From Nitrososphaerota archaeon (GTDB lineage Archaea; Thermoproteota; Nitrososphaeria; Nitrososphaerales; Nitrososphaeraceae): DNA of 18,688 nt. The stretch lies in assembly GCA_005877345.1 (NCBI GenBank), contig VBPR01000024.1:2044-20731 (forward strand). Reading direction: 5' to 3'. This document shows, one piece after another, positions 14,612-18,688 of the stretch (the stretch's first letter is position 1; every line of letters begins with the position of its first letter). The translations under genes were made by a program, and so were the position numbers. The notes beneath the pieces are model-generated. The model made no database searches, had not been told where the DNA came from, and was given only the letters and a program-made list of their open reading frames with translations.

Positions 14612-14787
14612 AAGAAAGTGATTATTCTGACAATATTTTTATTTTACAGAATTGGAGTCAATAAATAAGAATTTGTGAAGTTACAGGCAACAATATATTA
14701 TATATCAGCAAGTTTCTATCTGTGGTTCTCAACCGTGACTTATATTTCCGTTCAATTTGATCCAGTCTCTTAGTAAATTAAGGAAGA

Positions 14788-14797
14788 TTTAATAATC
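14788..14797 (+). promoter_or_regulatory. TATA-like element of elongation factor 2
   Basis: TTTAATAATC at 14788-14797 is centred about 32 bp upstream of the ATG at 14825, giving a very short leader. This supports that ATG over the GTG at 14813. Confidence 0.4.
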
Positions 14798-14824
14798 CTG
14801 CATAGATTTTTTGTGGTTTGTAAG

Positions 14825-17026
14825 ATGCCAAAATTCAAGTCTACACAGGACATATTAAGAATTATCGGAAATAAGGATCAAATACGTAATTTCGGTGTGA
14901 TTGCTCACGTAGATCACGGCAAAACTACGATGAGTGATAGCTTATTGGCTGCATCAGGAATAATTTCTCCTTCAGTTGCCGGTCAGGCTCTGGCACTAGA
15001 TTCAATGAAACTAGAGCAAAATAGACAGATGACAATTAGGGGAGCCAATGTAACCCTGTATTATGAAATCGATGGAAAAGAATACGTGATTAATATGATT
15101 GATACTCCTGGACATATCGATTTCACTGGAAGAGTTACTCGAGCTCTAAGGGCGATTGATGGTGTCGTTGTAGTCTCAGATTCTGTTGAAGGAATAATGA
15201 CTCAAACAGAAACTGTAACCCGGCAAGCTCTTGAAGAGCGTGTGAGACCAGTACTTTATATAAACAAAATTGATAGACTCGTCAAAGAGCTAAGATTAGA
15301 TGCACCAGCCATGCAAAAATGGCTTTCAAACATTATTGCAGAATTCAACAAGCTAGTCGATATTTATGCTGAACCAGAACTAAGAGAAAAATGGAAGGTA
15401 AGTATTCAAGGAAATAGCGTAGCCTTTGGTTCGGCTAAGGATAGATGGGGATTTAACTATAATATAGCTCAAAAAAATGGAGTTGGCTTTAAAGATGTCT
15501 ATGACGCGTACAACTCTGACGATCAATCTTTGATAAGAAGCCTATCAGAAAAAGCTCCTTTGCATGAGGCAGTACTTGGAATGGTCGTCCAGCATCATCC
15601 ACCACCCCATGTAGCGCAGCGCTACAGAATACCGAAAATTTGGCCAGGGGATCTTGATTCTGACATTGGAAAATCTCTCGTATCATGTGATGATAAGGGA
15701 CCAATTCTAATGATGGTTACTACAATTAATGTGGACCCTCAAGCGGGCAGGATAGCTACTGGTAGATTGTTTTCTGGTACGATAAAAGATGGAGATGAAG
15801 TCTATCTAATTGACGGAAAAAGAACGGGTAAAGTTCAATCGGTAAATATCTACATGGGTAACACTCGTGAACTAGTAAACATGCTTCCTGCAGGAAATAT
15901 ACCCGCTTTACTTGGAATAGATCATGCAATTGCGGGAGAGACATTTTCATCGGTTAAAAATGTACCTGCATTTGAATCGATAAAATATGTTTCAGAACCT
16001 GTTGTTACTATCGCGATAGAACCAAAACATCCCAAAGATCTGCCAAAATTGGTTGAGGCATTAAGAAGAATAACTGTTGAAGATCCAAACCTAATTGTAA
16101 AAATCAACGAAGAAACTGGTGAAACATTACTATCTGGTATGGGAGTGCTACACCTTGAGATCGCTACATCTCTAATACTTGAAACTGGTTTGGAAATTAC
16201 TACTACTCAACCTCTTATCAATTATCGTGAAACCATACGCAATAATGCTGGTCCTATTATGAGTAAATCTCCAAATAAACACAATAAGATTTTCATGAGA
16301 GTTGAACCGTTAGGAGAAGATATTATTGAATTAATAAAGAATGGCCATATCCATGAGGATTTGGATAGAAAACAAATGGCAAAAATGCTAAGGGAAAAAG
16401 GTTGGAGTGCAAATGAAGCAAAGAATGTTTCTGCTGTTGATATCAGTGGCAACGTGCTTGTAGATGAAACCAAGGGTGTTCAATTTATACAGGAATCGAT
16501 GGATTCCATAAGGTCTGGTTTTGATGATGTAGTACATTCAGGTCCGATTGCTCATGAAACGCTTCGTGGAGTAAAATTTGTTCTGCACCATTTTGTACCA
16601 CATGAAGACCCCGCTCACCGTGGCCTGGCACAACTAATGCCAGCCACCAGGCGATCCATGCTGGGATCAATGCTCTTGGCGAATCCAGCATTGTTAGAAC
16701 CGATTCTTGGTATGGAAATAAAATGTCCGCAAGAACAAATCGGAACAGTAGCAGGAATCTTATCAGGAAAGCGTGGAAAACTATTGAGCGTAGAACAAAA
16801 AGGTGTAATTAACATTATACAAGGTGAAGTTCCTGCATCAGAGACATTTGACTTGTCTGAAGTAATGCGAGGTGGAACTGCCGGCAAGGCGTTATGGAAT
16901 ACTTATTTTAAGACTTGGCAAGTTGTGCCGCAATCAATATCACAAACACTTGTAAATGATATTAGGAAGAGAAAGGGTTTGAATCCAGAACCACCTAACG
17001 CTAATGAATTCGTAGATAAAGAATAA
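14825..17026 (+). CDS. fusA: Archaeal translation elongation factor 2
   Basis: This ribosomal GTPase drives translocation. I take the ATG at 14825 (733 aa, normal for archaea), as the in-frame GTG at 14813 would add only four residues. G-domain motifs: G1 AHVDHGKT at 27-34, G3 DTPGH at 93-97, G4 NKID at 147-150. The C-terminal domain IV contains HEDPAHRGLAQLMPATRR, whose His (residue 598) is the predicted diphthamide site. This marks the archaeal/eukaryal EF-2 type and separates it from bacterial EF-G. The end (LNPEPPNANEFVDKE) is typical. It is a single gene, with mqnD divergent on one side and a small Cys-rich protein downstream. Confidence 0.97.
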   Translation: MPKFKSTQDILRIIGNKDQIRNFGVIAHVDHGKTTMSDSLLAASGIISPSVAGQALALDSMKLEQNRQMTIRGANVTLYYEIDGKEYVINMIDTPGHIDFTGRVTRALRAIDGVVVVSDSVEGIMTQTETVTRQALEERVRPVLYINKIDRLVKELRLDAPAMQKWLSNIIAEFNKLVDIYAEPELREKWKVSIQGNSVAFGSAKDRWGFNYNIAQKNGVGFKDVYDAYNSDDQSLIRSLSEKAPLHEAVLGMVVQHHPPPHVAQRYRIPKIWPGDLDSDIGKSLVSCDDKGPILMMVTTINVDPQAGRIATGRLFSGTIKDGDEVYLIDGKRTGKVQSVNIYMGNTRELVNMLPAGNIPALLGIDHAIAGETFSSVKNVPAFESIKYVSEPVVTIAIEPKHPKDLPKLVEALRRITVEDPNLIVKINEETGETLLSGMGVLHLEIATSLILETGLEITTTQPLINYRETIRNNAGPIMSKSPNKHNKIFMRVEPLGEDIIELIKNGHIHEDLDRKQMAKMLREKGWSANEAKNVSAVDISGNVLVDETKGVQFIQESMDSIRSGFDDVVHSGPIAHETLRGVKFVLHHFVPHEDPAHRGLAQLMPATRRSMLGSMLLANPALLEPILGMEIKCPQEQIGTVAGILSGKRGKLLSVEQKGVINIIQGEVPASETFDLSEVMRGGTAGKALWNTYFKTWQVVPQSISQTLVNDIRKRKGLNPEPPNANEFVDKE

Positions 17027-17179
17027 TCAGGTTATACAATAGGACAAATTTGTTATTTTCCTCTGATGTGATAACTTCAATAATCTAGAATCCTTCATAA
17101 AAAATTCTGTAAAAAAGGTGTAGAATTTATATGATACATCGAGATATAATATAATAATTACAAAGAGGTGTAAAATGGG

Positions 17180-17365
17180 ATGTTTAACAAAGGATCGTGT
17201 AGGTCATGTGGGAAGATCTTGCTGCCTTTCTCGATGTGCAATCATTGCAAGGAGCACATTTCATGGATTTGCAATGAATGCCAACGAGTGGAGGATGTAA
17301 CTCATAAACATGACAGTGATCACAAGTCACATGAAAGCACCAATTTGGAACTAAGATCTATCTAG
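17180..17365 (+). CDS. Small Cys/His-rich zinc protein, 61 aa
   Basis: Three CxxC pairs are visible: C7/C10, C20/C23 and C31/C34 (CRSC, CNHC, CNEC). The spacing could hold one or two zinc ions in a ribbon or B-box-like fold. The tail is His/Asp-rich (THKHDSDHKSH, 41-51) and could bind metal too. The ATG at 17180 has GAGGTG 9 nt upstream; another ATG at 17174 is out of frame. A TATA-like GATATAATATAA (17143-17154) lies about 30 bp upstream. The gene is followed by a metal-transporter gene on the opposite strand, which is suggestive but not proof of a metal-related role. Confidence 0.7.
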   Translation: MFNKGSCRSCGKILLPFSMCNHCKEHISWICNECQRVEDVTHKHDSDHKSHESTNLELRSI

Positions 17366-17445
17366 AATCGAATAATTAATTTTATTAACAAAGACAAATA
17401 ATGCATTTCCATAACAGCTTAGATACCTAAATAGAATTAATGACT

Positions 17446-18426
17446 TTATTCATTCATCTTGCGGTCTTGTTGTTTTTTAGAGTTTACGGGACAGCTGTCT
17501 CTTTCCACTTCTACATAAATCTTGGATGATGTTCTCACATCAATAACGGACTTAATACGTTCTTCAATTGTATCTATCACTTGTTCTATTTGATCGGTAT
17601 TAATGTTATCTATGAGACTTACTTCCATTGCAACTAGGACATCATTGGGACCAAAATGCATTGTTCTAAGTGTAATTACTCTATTTAATTCAGGAATCTT
17701 TAAGACTGATTCTATAATTTTAGTGTGATCTTTCTTAGACATTGCTTCGCCAATAAGAAGAGCTCTATTTTCTTTTGCCAAAAAGAACGCAAATAACATT
17801 AGAACGGCACCTATTGCTATCGAACTGTACGCGTCATACATCATGTTGTTAGTAAGTTCAGATAGATAGATTCCTATTGCAGCTATAGCTATTCCCAGTA
17901 GAGCCGCTGAATCCTCAACTATGACGGTTAGAATAGTGGGGTCTTTACTCTCTTGAAATTCTCTAAACAGCTTGTGCAAACTTACTTTTTCTCCTCTTGC
18001 TTCAATGGTATCCTTAAACAATTTGAAAGCAATGCGCAAAGCGTTACCTTCAAAAACGGCCGATATTAAGAGTATTATGTAACTGACATCGGCATTTACA
18101 ATTTGATGTACAGGATCAAAAATTGATGTAAATCCCTTTTCAAAAGATAAAATCCCTGAAATGCCAAATAATAGAGTTGCAACAATAAATGACCAGAAAA
18201 ATTGTTCCTTTCCATATCCAAATGGATGTCTTTCAGTAGGTACTCTTGAGCTTGTTTTGATTCCAATCAGCAGCAATACCTGGTTAAAAGTATCAGAAAA
18301 AGAATGATATGTTTCTGACCACATAGCGCTACTATTAGTGAGAAACGCAGCAATTAATTTAGCAATTGATATTCCCAAGTTACCAAATAAAGCAGCATAA
18401 ACAGCCCTCTTGGAACTTCCGACCAA
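17446..18426 (-). CDS. Cation diffusion facilitator family metal transporter
   Basis: This is a CDF-family exporter of Zn2+ or a similar divalent cation at the cytoplasmic membrane. Hydrophobic segments lie at about residues 8-30, 45-56, 77-96, 113-130, 165-188 and 200-218, matching six helices. H41 and D45 (ETYHSFSD) in helix 2 and E171/D172 (VIVEDSAALLG) in helix 5 are the likely transport-site residues. The helix-5 ED in place of the HxxxD of classical members resembles the SLC30A9/ZnT9-like branch. The cytoplasmic domain (from ~225) has the typical KIIESVL and MEVSLID segments. The start is TTG at 18426, with an in-frame stop nearby upstream and GGAG 9 nt before it. The upstream partial gene is 37 nt away on the same strand. 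Confidence 0.88.
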   Translation of the reverse strand: MVGSSKRAVYAALFGNLGISIAKLIAAFLTNSSAMWSETYHSFSDTFNQVLLLIGIKTSSRVPTERHPFGYGKEQFFWSFIVATLLFGISGILSFEKGFTSIFDPVHQIVNADVSYIILLISAVFEGNALRIAFKLFKDTIEARGEKVSLHKLFREFQESKDPTILTVIVEDSAALLGIAIAAIGIYLSELTNNMMYDAYSSIAIGAVLMLFAFFLAKENRALLIGEAMSKKDHTKIIESVLKIPELNRVITLRTMHFGPNDVLVAMEVSLIDNINTDQIEQVIDTIEERIKSVIDVRTSSKIYVEVERDSCPVNSKKQQDRKMNE

Positions 18427-18463
18427 AAATTATTCTCCTGTTCTCCTATAATATTTTAGTTGA

Positions 18464-18688
18464 TTAACGGGAAGTTATCTCCTTCATAAAGATATTCTGA
18501 TCAAGTCTGGAGAATTCGTTCAAATTTATCGTCCCTCCTTTAGACATTATTTCTCTAACTTTCTTACCAGCAACTGGATCATTCCACCATCTCTCACCAA
18601 ACCTGTTGATAAGATATCTTTCCAATTCTGCGGTTCGAATGGCAGCTAACATGTAACTTGGTACGTACATTATTGACTCCGGAAGAAT
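18464..18688 (-). CDS. C-terminal fragment of a possible M3-like peptidase
   Basis: The frame is open to the right edge of the window, so the gene continues beyond it, and the ATG at 18670 is internal rather than a needed start. The visible ~74 residues include YMLAAIRTAELERYLINRFG, then ERWWNDPVAGKKVREIMSKG and a short acidic end. The pattern (helix, FGxxWW, N-P-x-A-G, then a Ser/Gly turn) resembles the C-termini of some bacterial and archaeal M3-type metallopeptidases. The HExxH site would be outside the window, so this is a tentative call. It may be co-transcribed with the CDF transporter (37-nt gap). Confidence 0.5.
   Translation of the reverse strand: MLPESIMYVPSYMLAAIRTAELERYLINRFGERWWNDPVAGKKVREIMSKGGTINLNEFSRLDQNIFMKEITSR

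Noticed and set aside
17174..17230. Upstream ATG at 17174 as the start of the small Cys-rich gene
   Set aside because: It is out of frame with the CxxC-containing protein. The ATG at 17180 has the right frame and a ribosome-binding sequence at a usable distance.

Overview
The window looks like a stretch of chromosome from an ammonia-oxidising-type archaeon of the Thaumarchaeota/Nitrososphaerota, most likely a soil lineage related to Nitrososphaera or Nitrosocosmicus. This is inferred from the sequence, with no database search. The evidence is an archaeal/eukaryal-type elongation factor 2 with the diphthamide region, an intron-containing tRNA-Phe without an encoded CCA, archaeal TATA boxes close to start codons, a mevalonate-pathway HMG-CoA synthase, futalosine-pathway menaquinone genes, and low GC with long non-coding gaps.

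Positions 1-2780 are an accessory, gene-poor region. It holds the end of a secreted Cys-containing protein, several inverted repeats, an eroded reverse-strand gene with an in-frame stop, small unknown genes and a small secreted protein. A tRNA-Phe(GAA) follows at 2784-2877, with a 20-nt intron in the anticodon stem (30/31) rather than the usual 37/38 site.

Positions 2900-7440 carry small zinc-binding and membrane proteins, a stand-alone Lrp/AsnC ligand-binding (RAM) domain, a class III nucleotidyl cyclase with altered transition-state residues, and a poly-gamma-glutamate hydrolase gene interrupted by a single in-frame TAG. They also carry a badly decayed small gene and two hypothetical proteins. 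A 41-bp promoter-like sequence occurs upstream of the cyclase and again, same orientation, behind the hydrolase, where it would drive transcription antisense to it.

Positions 7570-18688 are a conserved, densely coded block: a coiled-coil hypothetical protein, ACT-domain threonine ammonia-lyase, HMG-CoA synthase, three menaquinone genes (mqnC, mqnE, mqnD) on alternating strands, elongation factor 2, a Cys/His-rich small protein, a CDF metal transporter, and the C-terminal end of a possible peptidase at the right edge. HMG-CoA synthase (isoprenoid precursors) and the mqn genes (naphthoquinone head group) would together supply menaquinone, and HMG-CoA synthase also supplies archaeal lipids. No complete mobile element, CRISPR array or rRNA gene was seen.
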